From Demequina sp. NBRC 110056 (lineage in GTDB: Bacteria > Actinomycetota > Actinomycetes > Actinomycetales > Demequinaceae): a DNA stretch of 64,000 nucleotides. The notes under the pieces were generated by a model that worked only from the letters and a program-made list of their open reading frames with translations, had not been told where the DNA came from and did no database searches. Made by a program: the position numbers and the translations under genes. The stretch is taken from positions 310,001 to 374,000 of the forward strand of contig NZ_BBRM01000002.1 in NCBI RefSeq assembly GCF_002090155.1, given 5' to 3'. Shown here piece after piece: positions 11,370-19,593 of this stretch; within the stretch, counting starts at the first letter, position 1, and the number at the start of each line of letters is the position of its first letter.

Positions 11370-11552
11370 ATGAGCAACGGCAACCAGGCGGCGGCGGGCG
11401 GTGGCGCGGTGTACGCGCTCGGCATCTTTGGCGCCGTCGTCTACTACTGGCAGGTCGCGGAGGGCTTCTGGGGGCACGTGGGCGCGATCTTCCAGGGCCT
11501 CGTGTGGCCCGCCTTCATGGTGTACGAGGCCTTCGACGCGCTCGGCGCGTAG
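11370..11552 (+). CDS. Small conserved membrane protein (60 residues)
   Basis: A 60-residue protein with two hydrophobic stretches (AVYALGIFGAVVYYW and GAIFQGLVWPAFMVYEAF). Very similar short proteins are common in Actinobacteria as uncharacterised membrane proteins. AGGGGAGG lies 6 nt before the ATG, which strongly supports translation. The function is unknown, and the neighbouring PPK2 and trehalose genes give no clear hint. Confidence 0.75.
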   Translation: MSNGNQAAAGGGAVYALGIFGAVVYYWQVAEGFWGHVGAIFQGLVWPAFMVYEAFDALGA

Positions 11553-11607
11553 CCGGTCGCGCGGCGCGGCGACTGCGCTCTTCTGGCCTCGTCACTTGAC
11601 GGCGCTC

Positions 11608-11729
11608 GCGCGCGGGTCAGCGGCGACCCGCCGCGCGGGACAGCGGCAACCCGGCGCGCGGGACAGCGGCAACCCGGCGCGCGGGTCAGTGGCAACCGGC
11701 CACGCGGGACAGTGGCAACCCGGCGCGGG
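11608..11729. repeat. Five tandem copies of a 23-24 bp repeat
   Basis: The spacer between the small membrane protein and treZ is filled by about five head-to-tail copies of a unit reading CGCGCGGGACAGCGGCAACC. The copies vary at a few positions (GGGTCAG for GGGACAG, AGTGG for AGCGG). Each junction contains CCGGCGCGCGG and so can form small hairpins. It may act as a bidirectional terminator between the convergent genes. Confidence 0.8.
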
Positions 11730-11735
11730 GATCGC

Positions 11736-13472
11736 TCAGGCCTGGGGCTCGACGACAGCGACGGCGTCGGGCGCGAGCTCCAGTGCGCCGTCGCGCTCCG
11801 CGACAGCGCCGAACGTCGCCACCGGGGTACCGCTCACGGTCACCGGCTCGGCCGAGAGGTTCGCGTGCACCTCGAGCGGGCCGTGCATCACGAGCACGCG
11901 CGGGGCAGGCTCCGAGGCGCCTGCGGGGTGGGCGAGCCACGCGTCACGGGGCGCGATGCGGGGCCTGAGCGCCATGAGGTCGGCGAGCCACGAACGCAGA
12001 GCGTCGTGGGCTGCTGAGGCCGCGCCCACGCCCGAGCCGAGCTTCGACCGCAGGAAGGTGAGGCGGTCCTGCGGATCGGGCACCTGCACCTCGCCGCCGT
12101 ACAGCTGCTCCCAGCCGTGGCCCGCGAACTCGCTCATGCGCCCCTCGGACACCGCGGAGCCCAGCGGCTCGTCGTGATCCGTGAAGAACATGAACGGCCG
12201 TGTCTCGCCGTACTCCTCGCCCATGAACAGCATCGGGGTGAACGGGGACAGCAGGATCAGGGCGAGGGACGCGGCCTGCGCGCCCAGTGACAGCGTGGAC
12301 GCCGGTCGGTCTCCGATCGCACGGTTGCCCACCTGGTCGTGGTTCGAGGCGCACACGACGAAGCGCCGCCGGTCGACGTCGTCCGCGACGGGGGCGCCCC
12401 AGGCGCGTCCGCGGAACGGCGAAGGCGTGCCGTCGTGCCAGAACACGCTGCGGTAGACCTTGTCGAGCGCCTCGATCGACCCGAAGTCCACGTAGTAGCC
12501 GTGGCGCTCCCCGGTCAGATACGCGTGCAGGGCGTGGTGGACGTCGTCGTTCCACTGGGCGGTCATGCCGAGGCCGCCGTCCGCGGTGGGGGTCACCATG
12601 CGGGCGTCGTTGAGGTCGGACTCCGCGACCAGGCCGAGAGGGCGGCCGACGCTGCGCGCCAGCGCGGCCGTCTCGTCGGACAGCTGCGCGAGGATGTGCC
12701 GGGAGGAATCGTCGCGGATCTCGTGGACGGCGTCGAGGCGCAGGCAGTCGGCGTGGAAGTCGCGGAACCAGCGCAACGCGCTGTCGCAGATGAGGCGCCG
12801 CATCCCCTCGGAGTCGGCCTGGTCGACGTTGACGGCCCAGCCCCACGGCGTCTCGTGGGCGTCGGTGAAGTAGGGGCCGAACTTCGACAGGTAGTTCCCG
12901 TCGGGACCGAGGTGGTTGTACACCACGTCGAGGCAGACGCCGAGACCCGCCTGGTGCGCCGCGTCGACGAAGCGCTGCAGGGCCGCGGGACCGCCGTAGG
13001 TCTCGTGCACGCCCATGAGAGACACGCCGTCATAGCCCCAGCCGTGGCGACCGGGGAACGGGGCGAGGGGCATCAGCTCGACGATGTCGACGCCGATCGC
13101 CTTGAGGTCCGGGAGTTGCACGATCGCGGCGTCGAGGGTCCCCGTCGGGGTGAACGTCCCGACGTGCAGCTCGTAGAACACGGCGCCGAGCGCATCGACG
13201 CCCTCCCAGGACGCGTCCTGCCACCGGTGCATCCCGGGCTCGAACACGCGGGACGGCCCGTGCACCCCGTAGGGCTGCTGCGCGGAGCGCGGGTCGGGCC
13301 AGGGACCCTCGCCGTCGACCTCGTACGCGTAGTCCGTGCCGGGTGGCAGGTCGGGGCCCTCCCACCAGCCGTCGTCGGTGCGAGCCAGGCCGACGCGACC
13401 ACGGTCGGTCTCGGGTGCGCCGATCACCGCGACCACCGCATCGGCCGCGGGCGCCCAGACGCGCGCGCGCAT
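11736..13472 (-). CDS. treZ: Malto-oligosyltrehalose trehalohydrolase
   Basis: GH13 enzyme that releases trehalose from maltooligosyl-trehalose, the second step of the TreY-TreZ pathway. It has 578 residues. The N-terminal beta domain (MRARVWAPAADAVVAVIG) is followed by the barrel with GH13 motifs DVVYNHLGPDGNY, RLDAVHEIRDDS (nucleophile Asp), LVAESDLND (acid Glu) and CASNHDQVGNR. The start ATG shares one base with the treY stop (TGATG), so the two are translationally coupled. No treX debranching enzyme is adjacent. Confidence 0.95.
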   Translation of the reverse strand: MRARVWAPAADAVVAVIGAPETDRGRVGLARTDDGWWEGPDLPPGTDYAYEVDGEGPWPDPRSAQQPYGVHGPSRVFEPGMHRWQDASWEGVDALGAVFYELHVGTFTPTGTLDAAIVQLPDLKAIGVDIVELMPLAPFPGRHGWGYDGVSLMGVHETYGGPAALQRFVDAAHQAGLGVCLDVVYNHLGPDGNYLSKFGPYFTDAHETPWGWAVNVDQADSEGMRRLICDSALRWFRDFHADCLRLDAVHEIRDDSSRHILAQLSDETAALARSVGRPLGLVAESDLNDARMVTPTADGGLGMTAQWNDDVHHALHAYLTGERHGYYVDFGSIEALDKVYRSVFWHDGTPSPFRGRAWGAPVADDVDRRRFVVCASNHDQVGNRAIGDRPASTLSLGAQAASLALILLSPFTPMLFMGEEYGETRPFMFFTDHDEPLGSAVSEGRMSEFAGHGWEQLYGGEVQVPDPQDRLTFLRSKLGSGVGAASAAHDALRSWLADLMALRPRIAPRDAWLAHPAGASEPAPRVLVMHGPLEVHANLSAEPVTVSGTPVATFGAVAERDGALELAPDAVAVVEPQA

Positions 13473-15985
13473 CAGGCGGCCACCAAGAGCGCGACGGGCA
13501 GGTGCGGCAGCAGCGCCGTGAGCGCTTGAGCGCCGCCGTCGAACTCGCGTCCGGACAGCAGGTCCGTCCATCGGCCCTCGGGCAGCGTGACGGTGTGATC
13601 GCGCCACCCGCCGAGCCGCTCGAGGTCGAGGCCGAGGCGCGTCGCGACGGTGATGACGCGCGGGGCCTCGTCCACCGTGCGCGCGAACACGACGGCGTGG
13701 CCGGAGCTCGACGGCAGCGCGTGGTAACCGCTCTCGGGACCGGTGAACGCCTCGGGATGATCGCGGCGCGCCTGCAAGGCACGTGAGGTGACGAGCAGCT
13801 TCTCCTCGTCGAGGCTGCGAGCGCGGGCCCCGGTCTCGAGTCGTCGCAGCAGCTCGGCACGTGCCTCGAAGTCCACCGGCCGCCGGTTGTCCGGGTCGAC
13901 GAGCGACGGCGCGACGAGCTCGGTGCCCTGGTAGACATCGGGAACGCCTGGAACGGTGAGCTGCACGAGCTTCATCGACAGGATGCCGGCGCGCGCGCCG
14001 GAGGCCGTCGCCTCGTGCCAGTCGCGCACGATCGAGCGGACCGCGGAGTCCGCGTGCGTCGACTGCGCGAACCATAGGACGGCCGACTCGTAGTCGGCGT
14101 CGACATCGGTCCACGTCGTCATCGTCTTGGCTTCGCGCATCGCCTTGACGAGGTAGCCCTCGAGCCGGTCCCACTCCATGAACGTGTGCTCGTCGGAGGT
14201 GCCGGCGAGGGTCTGCCACCAGAGGTTCTCGGTGCGCCCGTCGAGAAGGGCGGGGCGAATCCGCGCGGTGGCGTCCTGCAGCCGGGTGACGGTCGCGTCC
14301 CACTCCTCTGCGGCCTCGGACAGCACCGACAGGCGCGCACGCACGTCCTCCGAGCGCTTGGTGTCATGTGTCGTGAGGCACGTCATGGCGTGCGGGAACG
14401 ACTGCTGCTGCTCGCCCGCCCAGGCGTGGAAGGCGGCGGGCGGCAGGGCGAAGCGGCCAGCTGGTGAGCCGACCTCGCACAGCGGCAGGAGGTGCGTCCA
14501 CCGGTAGTACGCGGTGTCCTCGACGCCCTTCGCCATCACGGCGCCGCAAGCCTGCTGGAAGCGGGTGATGAGCTCGCGTCGGTTCGCGTCCTCGGTGCGT
14601 CCGGCGGAGCCGACCTCGGCACCCTTGAGCAGGTCGACGACCACCTCGAGGGTCTCGTGGCGCTCGTCGTCCAGGACGGTGAGCGCGCGCTCGACAGCAT
14701 GATCGATCGCCTCGAGGGACGGCTGCTTGGGGGGCGTGCCGGCGACGACGTATGCGCGGTAGCGCTCGAAGGTCACCAGCAGGGTGCGAATGCAGTCGTA
14801 CAGCGCGCGCCACGTGTGGTCGCGCAGGCGCACGTCGGAGTGGCAGATCTCGTGGGCGATCGTGGCGAGGCGGTGCACCTCGCTCGACAGCGAGTCCTTG
14901 ACGATCTCGCGCTTGGCGTCGGAGATGAGGTCGGGGAGCGTGCCCATCGCGTCGCCGGCGACCCGATGCAGGGTGGCGGCGAGCGGCGACGACCCGGCGG
15001 GGTCGCGCAGCAGCGCTCCCACCCTCCAGGAGGCGTCGTAGCCCGTGGTTCCTGCGGTGCGCCAGGACTTGGGAAGCGCCTCCTCGCCCTCGAGGATCTT
15101 TTCGACGACGATCCACGCGCCGTCGGTCGCCTCCGACAGCCGGGCGAGGTAACCCGCCGGATCCGCGAGCCCGTCGGGATGGTCGATGCGCAGCCCCTGG
15201 AGCGTGCCGTCCTTGATGAGGTCGACGATCACGCGATGCGTCGACTCGAACACGTCCTCGTCCTCGACGCGCACCGCCACGAGCGATCCCACGTCGAAGA
15301 AGCGGCGATAGTTGAGCTCCTCGTTGGCGACCCGCCAATAGGCGAGCCGGTAGTGCTGCTGGTCGACGAGGTCGGCGAGCGGCAGGTTCTCCGTGCCAGC
15401 ACGCACGGGGAAGACGTGCTCGTAGTACCGCAGGACGGGGACCTCGCCGTGGTCCTCGAACCCCGGGATGACCATCCGATCGAGCGTGAGCTCTCCCGAC
15501 GCCAGCACGGTGCCGATGCGGTTGCCCAGCACCGGCATCAGGACTGGGTCGCCGCTGGACCAGTCGACGTCGAACCAGTGCGCGTGGTCCGAGTCGACGC
15601 CCTCGGCGAGGACCGACCACAGCGCCTTGTTGAAGTACGCCGGGGTCGGGACGGCCATGTGGTTGGGAACGACGTCGGCGATCAGGCCGATCCCGCGCTC
15701 ACCGGCCTTCCAGGACAGGTCGCGCAGCGCGTCCTCGCCCCCCAAGGCGTCCGCCACGTGGGAGTGGTCGACGACGTCGTAGAAGTGCGTCGAGCCGGGC
15801 GCGGCCTCGAGGATGGGGGAGAGGTATAGGTGGGTCACACCCAGCGCCTCGAAGTAGTCCAGCCGGGACGCCGCATCGGCGAACGTGAAGTCGGCGCTCA
15901 GCTGCAGCCGATACGTCGATCCCGGCACCACGGCGTCCGCCGCGTGCCCGTACCTGCGCGAACGGTCATGACTGGCCTCTGACAT
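13472..15985 (-). CDS. treY: Malto-oligosyltrehalose synthase
   Basis: GH13 family enzyme, 837 residues, that rearranges the reducing end of maltodextrins into a terminal trehalose. It is the first gene of the treY-treZ operon. The N-terminus (PGSTYRLQLSADFTFADAA) and YLSPILEAAPGSTHFYDVVD are diagnostic. Catalytic-region motifs include IADVVPNHMA, LRIDHPDGLADP and WIVVEKILEGEE, with the late motif FPHAMTCLTTHDTKRSED. GGAGG lies about 9 nt upstream of ATG 15985. The pathway makes trehalose from storage glucan, usually for osmotic and desiccation protection. Confidence 0.95.
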   Translation of the reverse strand: MSEASHDRSRRYGHAADAVVPGSTYRLQLSADFTFADAASRLDYFEALGVTHLYLSPILEAAPGSTHFYDVVDHSHVADALGGEDALRDLSWKAGERGIGLIADVVPNHMAVPTPAYFNKALWSVLAEGVDSDHAHWFDVDWSSGDPVLMPVLGNRIGTVLASGELTLDRMVIPGFEDHGEVPVLRYYEHVFPVRAGTENLPLADLVDQQHYRLAYWRVANEELNYRRFFDVGSLVAVRVEDEDVFESTHRVIVDLIKDGTLQGLRIDHPDGLADPAGYLARLSEATDGAWIVVEKILEGEEALPKSWRTAGTTGYDASWRVGALLRDPAGSSPLAATLHRVAGDAMGTLPDLISDAKREIVKDSLSSEVHRLATIAHEICHSDVRLRDHTWRALYDCIRTLLVTFERYRAYVVAGTPPKQPSLEAIDHAVERALTVLDDERHETLEVVVDLLKGAEVGSAGRTEDANRRELITRFQQACGAVMAKGVEDTAYYRWTHLLPLCEVGSPAGRFALPPAAFHAWAGEQQQSFPHAMTCLTTHDTKRSEDVRARLSVLSEAAEEWDATVTRLQDATARIRPALLDGRTENLWWQTLAGTSDEHTFMEWDRLEGYLVKAMREAKTMTTWTDVDADYESAVLWFAQSTHADSAVRSIVRDWHEATASGARAGILSMKLVQLTVPGVPDVYQGTELVAPSLVDPDNRRPVDFEARAELLRRLETGARARSLDEEKLLVTSRALQARRDHPEAFTGPESGYHALPSSSGHAVVFARTVDEAPRVITVATRLGLDLERLGGWRDHTVTLPEGRWTDLLSGREFDGGAQALTALLPHLPVALLVAA

Positions 15986-16060
15986 CGAGCGGTGCCTCCA
16001 TCGGTGACGTTGTCATCATCCTCGCAGATGGAGGTGACGGTGACGTTTCGCGACGGACGC

Positions 16061-16495
<435 letters not shown>

Positions 16496-16519
16496 GGGAA
16501 TCGCTCCAGCTCTCTCTTG

Positions 16520-16553
16520 TTGACTAGGTCGTCTACGTGAACCGACGTAGGCT
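16520..16553. promoter_or_regulatory. Inverted repeats between ohr and the TetR gene, candidate operator
   Basis: The divergent spacer holds CTACGT (16533-16538), six bases, then ACGTAG (16545-16550): a perfect 6+6 inverted repeat. Just upstream lies TTGACTAGGTCGTCTA, with an imperfect TAG-CTA dyad. These are the natural binding-site candidates for the adjacent TetR protein. The exact -35/-10 boxes could not be assigned. Confidence 0.45.
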
Positions 16554-16581
16554 CGAGAACATTCCTGCGGAGGTGATGACG

Positions 16582-17172
16582 GTGAGGACTGAGGAGAGTG
16601 CCGCTGCAGCGCCGATGCGCGGGCGGGCTCGTGCGGCCATCCTCACGGTCGCGGTGGCTCGGTTCACGGCGGACGGCATCCGCGCGGTGAGCGCCGACAG
16701 GGTGATGGACGAGGCCGGCGTGTCGAAGGTGACGTTCTACCGCCACTTCCCGACGAAGGACGACCTCGTGGTCGCCTACCTCGAGCACGAGCTCGCACGT
16801 GTCCAGGACGCGGTGGCCCAGGCGCGCGACGACGGATCGCGGGAGACGCTCGGCCAGGCGCTCGCCGACGAGATCTGCCGGCCGGGCTTCCGCGGCTGCC
16901 CATTCATCAACGCGGCGGCAGAGTACCCCGACCCGACCAGCCCCGTACGGGCGGTGGTGACGCGGTTCCGCGACTGGATGATCTCGACGATCGCTACAGC
17001 CCTGACGGAGCGCGGCGTGCCGGAGGCCGGCGCCTCGTCGACGGCGCGGCGCATCATGATGCTGCGCGACGGAGCGCTCGTCGAGGGGTACGTGAGCGGC
17101 GACGCCCGAGGCGTCGCGCGCGAGCTCGAGGCCGGGGTCGCGGCGCTCGTGAACGCCACCGAGGCGCACTGA
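16582..17172 (+). CDS. TetR/AcrR-family transcriptional regulator
   Basis: 196-residue repressor-type protein. The N-terminal helix-turn-helix reads AAILTVAVARFTADGIRAVS then MDEAGVSKVTFYRHFPTKDD, a textbook TetR fold. The C-terminal ligand domain contains RPGFRGCPFINAAAEYPDP, a cysteine-containing motif that could sense oxidation (inference). GTG 16582 is selected since GCGGAGG lies 8 nt upstream; ATG 16576 would be only 2-3 nt from it. It is divergent from ohr, which is its likely target together with its own gene. Confidence 0.88.
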   Translation: MRTEESAAAAPMRGRARAAILTVAVARFTADGIRAVSADRVMDEAGVSKVTFYRHFPTKDDLVVAYLEHELARVQDAVAQARDDGSRETLGQALADEICRPGFRGCPFINAAAEYPDPTSPVRAVVTRFRDWMISTIATALTERGVPEAGASSTARRIMMLRDGALVEGYVSGDARGVARELEAGVAALVNATEAH

Positions 17173-17243
17173 GCGACTCGACGTTGGCGTGCCTACCGGC
17201 GAGTGGAAGGAATCGCGGCGAGCGCGCCGCGGTTGCACCGGCC

Positions 17244-17837
17244 ATGGACTCCTGGGACGTACGTGACTGGAGGGCGCGCGTCGACGCGCTCTACGCCGAG
17301 GTGAGGGCGCAGGAGCGGCCCGAGCGAGCGCATCGGCTGTGGGTCATGGGGCGCGATCGTCTCCTCGTGAAGCACCCGGCGTCGCCGGTGCCGCCCGAGC
17401 ATCGGGAAGGATTCGGCGCCCAGTACGCGCCGTACGACCCGGAGTACCGGTTCGTCGTGCCCGTCACGGCCGCCGAGCCCGAGCGGCGCGAGGTGCCGAC
17501 CCCCACGGACGGCGTGGTCCCCTTCGAGCGCATCGGCCGTGTGGAGCTTCCCGAGCTCGGAGGGCTCGACGTCTGGTGGCTGGACTCCTACGGCGGGGGC
17601 GTGTTCCTGCCCCTGCGCGACGCCTCGCCGACGTCGTACGGAGGCGGCAGGTACGTGCTGGACACCGTGAAGGGCGCCGACCTTGGCGGGGCCAGAGACG
17701 CCTTGGTGGTCGACCTGAACTTCGCCTACCAGCCCTCGTGCGCCTACTCGAGCGACTGGGTGTGCCCGCTCCCGGGCCCCGGGAACACCCTCACCGCAGC
17801 GGTCGAGGCGGGGGAGCGGTACGTCGCCCTCGACTAG
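17244..17837 (+). CDS. DUF1684 family protein
   Basis: 197-residue protein of the DUF1684 family. Recognisable parts are WRARVDALYAEVRAQ, LVKHPASPVPPEHREGF near the N-terminus, then LDSYGGGVFLPLRDASPTSY and DLNFAYQPSCAYSSDWVCPL near the end. Members are widespread and uncharacterised. No signal peptide is seen. The Shine-Dalgarno at ATG 17244 is weak; upstream in-frame starts would only add low-complexity residues. The stop TAG sits in the palindrome CTAG shared with the stop of the convergent downstream gene. Confidence 0.78.
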   Translation: MDSWDVRDWRARVDALYAEVRAQERPERAHRLWVMGRDRLLVKHPASPVPPEHREGFGAQYAPYDPEYRFVVPVTAAEPERREVPTPTDGVVPFERIGRVELPELGGLDVWWLDSYGGGVFLPLRDASPTSYGGGRYVLDTVKGADLGGARDALVVDLNFAYQPSCAYSSDWVCPLPGPGNTLTAAVEAGERYVALD

Positions 17838-18109
17838 CGATCGAGCTGCGGCGGATCCGTCTGCGCGGCGCTGGCGGCGAGGTCACGGCGTGCCGTCGGA
17901 CGGCCCGCCAGGAACCACACGATGGCACCCAACGGCGGGAACACGATCGTGATCACGAGCCAGACGGCCAGCACGCGACCGCTGAGCACGGAGGAGTGTC
18001 GCAGCTCCGACACGACCGCCGCGACGGTGATGGCGACGAGGGCGAGGGCCACGAACCCCCACACCGCGTCGTAGCTCGCGGGGACGACGGTCATGGGGTC
18101 GATGCGCAT
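17834..18109 (-). CDS. PLD nuclease N-terminal (PLDc_N) domain membrane protein
   Basis: 91-residue protein with two transmembrane helices (AVWGFVALALVAITVAAVV and VLAVWLVITIVFPPLGAIVWFL). The second ends in the PLDc_N signature P-x-G-x-x-x-W-F. In longer proteins this domain precedes cardiolipin synthase, but here it stands alone, as is common in actinobacteria. The function is unknown. ATG 18109 lies 6 nt after TACCCT (18121-18116), suggesting a leaderless mRNA. The last 4 bases (CTAG) overlap the DUF1684 stop. Confidence 0.75.
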   Translation of the reverse strand: MRIDPMTVVPASYDAVWGFVALALVAITVAAVVSELRHSSVLSGRVLAVWLVITIVFPPLGAIVWFLAGRPTARRDLAASAAQTDPPQLDR

Positions 18110-18135
18110 GCCTCGAGGGTAGTGGCGAAGACGCC

Positions 18136-18161
18136 GAGAGCCGTCCCTCGGGACGGCTCTC
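18136..18161 (-). terminator. Terminator of tRNA cluster 1
   Basis: A perfect 11-bp inverted repeat (GAGAGCCGTCC, loop CTCG, GGACGGCTCTC) lies 7 bp beyond the 3' end of the minus-strand tRNA-Val. It has only a weak T-run. Confidence 0.7.
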
Positions 18162-18167
18162 GTGTGG

Positions 18168-18239
18168 TGGGCGATACTGGGATCGAACCAGTGACCTCTT
18201 CCGTGTCAGGGAAGCGCGCTACCGCTGCGCCAATCGCCC
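18168..18239 (-). tRNA. tRNA-Val(GAC), copy 1
   Basis: A 72-nt cloverleaf with acceptor stem GGGCGAT/ATCGCCC, discriminator A, anticodon stem CTTCC/GGAAG and loop CTGACAC giving anticodon GAC. CCA is not encoded. It is the last gene of a Gly-Cys-Val cluster and identical to the copy at 19229. Confidence 0.95.
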
Positions 18240-18240
18240 G

Positions 18241-18311
18241 AGGTGGAGACGGGATTCGAACCCGTGTATACGGCTTTGCAGGCCGCTGCCTCGCCTCTCG
18301 GCCACTCCACC
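18241..18311 (-). tRNA. tRNA-Cys(GCA), copy 1
   Basis: A 71-nt cloverleaf with anticodon loop CTGCAAA (GCA) and discriminator U, the identity base of tRNA-Cys. The acceptor stem is GGTGGAG/CTCCACC. The second copy at 19302 differs only in the last acceptor pairs. Confidence 0.95.
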
Positions 18312-18344
18312 GTAGTGCCGCGGCCTGCCGGCTTTGGCGCTCCG

Positions 18345-18417
18345 AGCGGACGACGGGACTCGAACCCGCGACCCTCACCTTGGCAAGGTGATGCTCTACC
18401 AACTGAGCCACGTCCGC
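18345..18417 (-). tRNA. tRNA-Gly(GCC), copy 1
   Basis: A 73-nt cloverleaf with acceptor GCGGACG/CGTCCGC and anticodon loop TTGCCAA (GCC). It is the first gene of cluster 1 in transcription order and identical to the copy at 19407. Confidence 0.95.
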
Positions 18418-18516
18418 ATGGCCCGTGCTTGCGTCTTGGGCCGTAGAAGATGATAGCCGATTCCTGGCGGCCGACCCGCCATCGACGCCGCGAGTCGCCC
18501 GGGACGCCGGCCGTCG

Positions 18517-19098
18517 TCAGCGGCGCACCCGGTACGACAGGTGCAGCACCCGTTGGCCCTGGACCACGGTGTGCGGGCCGTCCATCAGCCTCGGCTCGGC
18601 GATGGTGCCGAAGTAGCGCCGCCCGGTGCCGAGCACCACGGGAGCGACGTCCATGCGCACCTCGTCGACGAGCCCGGCCGCGAGGGCCTGGCCCCCGACG
18701 TGTCCCGCGGAGATCTCCACGACGCGGTCGCCTGCCAGGTCCTTGGCTGCGGCCACGGCGGCGTCGACCCCGTCGACGAAGCGGAACGGGGCAGCGGGAT
18801 CCCAGTCCTCGGGAGGCGGGCGATGGGTGACGACGACCACGTGCTCGACGCCGCTCGGAGGATCGCCTCCGAAGCCGTCGGCGAGGTCGAAGCTGCGCCG
18901 CCCGACCACGGTCACCCCGATGCTGTCCCAATACGCCCGAGTGTGGTCGTACGACGCCTGGGAGACTCGCAGCACGCCGCTGTCGTCGAGCGGCACGTCG
19001 CCCTCGACGAGCCAGTCGAAGAGAGGGCCGGGCTGGTCCGCGGCATCGGCGATGAAGCCGTCGAGCGACACCGTGGCATACATGACGACGTGGCTCAT
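18517..19098 (-). CDS. Dihydrofolate reductase / RibD C-terminal family protein
   Basis: 193-residue member of the RibD_C family (YyaP/YwjB-like), which shares the DHFR fold and binds NADPH. The N-terminal strand MYATVSLDGFIAD, VTVVGRRSFDLADGF and the glycine motif HVGGQALAAGLVDEVRMDVAPVV are characteristic. The physiological substrate of these stand-alone proteins is unknown. ATG 19098 follows GAGGAG; an upstream ATG at 19155 lacks a ribosome site. The gene lies exactly between two copies of a three-tRNA cluster, in the same orientation, so it was probably trapped by a duplication or acquired there. Confidence 0.85.
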   Translation of the reverse strand: MSHVVMYATVSLDGFIADAADQPGPLFDWLVEGDVPLDDSGVLRVSQASYDHTRAYWDSIGVTVVGRRSFDLADGFGGDPPSGVEHVVVVTHRPPPEDWDPAAPFRFVDGVDAAVAAAKDLAGDRVVEISAGHVGGQALAAGLVDEVRMDVAPVVLGTGRRYFGTIAEPRLMDGPHTVVQGQRVLHLSYRVRR

Positions 19099-19192
19099 GG
19101 CCGCTCCTCGGACACGCGCGGCGGTGGCGCCGCTGTCCTCGGAGCATATGCCCACCGCGCGTGGTCCGGCTCGCTGGGTCGTGGGATGACGA

Positions 19193-19222
19193 AGGCCCCG
19201 GCGGAGAACTCCGTCGGGGCCT
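19193..19222 (-). terminator. Terminator of tRNA cluster 2
   Basis: Outer arms AGGCCCCG/CGGGGCCT and inner arms CGGAG/CTCCG form a two-part hairpin 7 bp past the tRNA-Val 3' end. Its sequence is unrelated to the terminator of cluster 1. Confidence 0.7.
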
Positions 19223-19228
19223 CGGTGG

Positions 19229-19300
19229 TGGGCGATACTGGGATCGAACCAGTGACCTCTTCCGTGTCAGGGAAGCGCGCTACCGCTGCGCCAATCGCCC
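19229..19300 (-). tRNA. tRNA-Val(GAC), copy 2
   Basis: Identical over its 72 nt to the gene at 18168-18239, with anticodon GAC. It is the last gene of the second Gly-Cys-Val cluster. Confidence 0.95.
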
Positions 19301-19301
19301 G

Positions 19302-19372
19302 AGGTGGGTACGGGATTCGAACCCGTGTATACGGCTTTGCAGGCCGCTGCCTCGCCTCTCGGCCAACCCACC
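19302..19372 (-). tRNA. tRNA-Cys(GCA), copy 2
   Basis: Same as copy 1 except that the acceptor stem reads GGTGGGT/ACCCACC instead of GGTGGAG/CTCCACC. Both strands of the stem changed together, so pairing is kept. Discriminator U and anticodon GCA are conserved. Confidence 0.95.
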
Positions 19373-19406
19373 GTGGTCGCCAACTGAGGTTGGCAAGGAA
19401 CCTACG

Positions 19407-19479
19407 AGCGGACGACGGGACTCGAACCCGCGACCCTCACCTTGGCAAGGTGATGCTCTACCAACTGAGCCACGTCCGC
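19407..19479 (-). tRNA. tRNA-Gly(GCC), copy 2
   Basis: Identical over 73 nt to the gene at 18345-18417. It is the first gene of the second cluster; the spacer to tRNA-Cys is 34 nt and differs in sequence from that in cluster 1. Confidence 0.95.
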
Positions 19480-19581
19480 GTGTCGGGGCTGATGCCCTGA
19501 CGAGATAGGAACTCTAGCCCATCCGAGCCGGGGACACAAAACGGGGTCGGGGCGCTCTCGGGAGGTCGGCGCGGGGCCCAC

Positions 19582-19587
19582 TACCGT
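19582..19587 (+). promoter_or_regulatory. -10 box of a probable leaderless promoter for pabB
   Basis: TACCGT ends 6 nt before the pabB ATG at 19594, without any Shine-Dalgarno between them. Confidence 0.4.
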
Positions 19588-19593
19588 GGAGCC

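Noticed and set aside
11608..11729. CRISPR-like array before treZ
   Set aside because: Units are directly adjacent with no unique spacers and no cas genes nearby.
18168..19479. Integrative element at tRNA genes with duplicated attachment sites
   Set aside because: Whole tRNA genes, not 3' ends, are duplicated; there is no integrase or phage gene between them.
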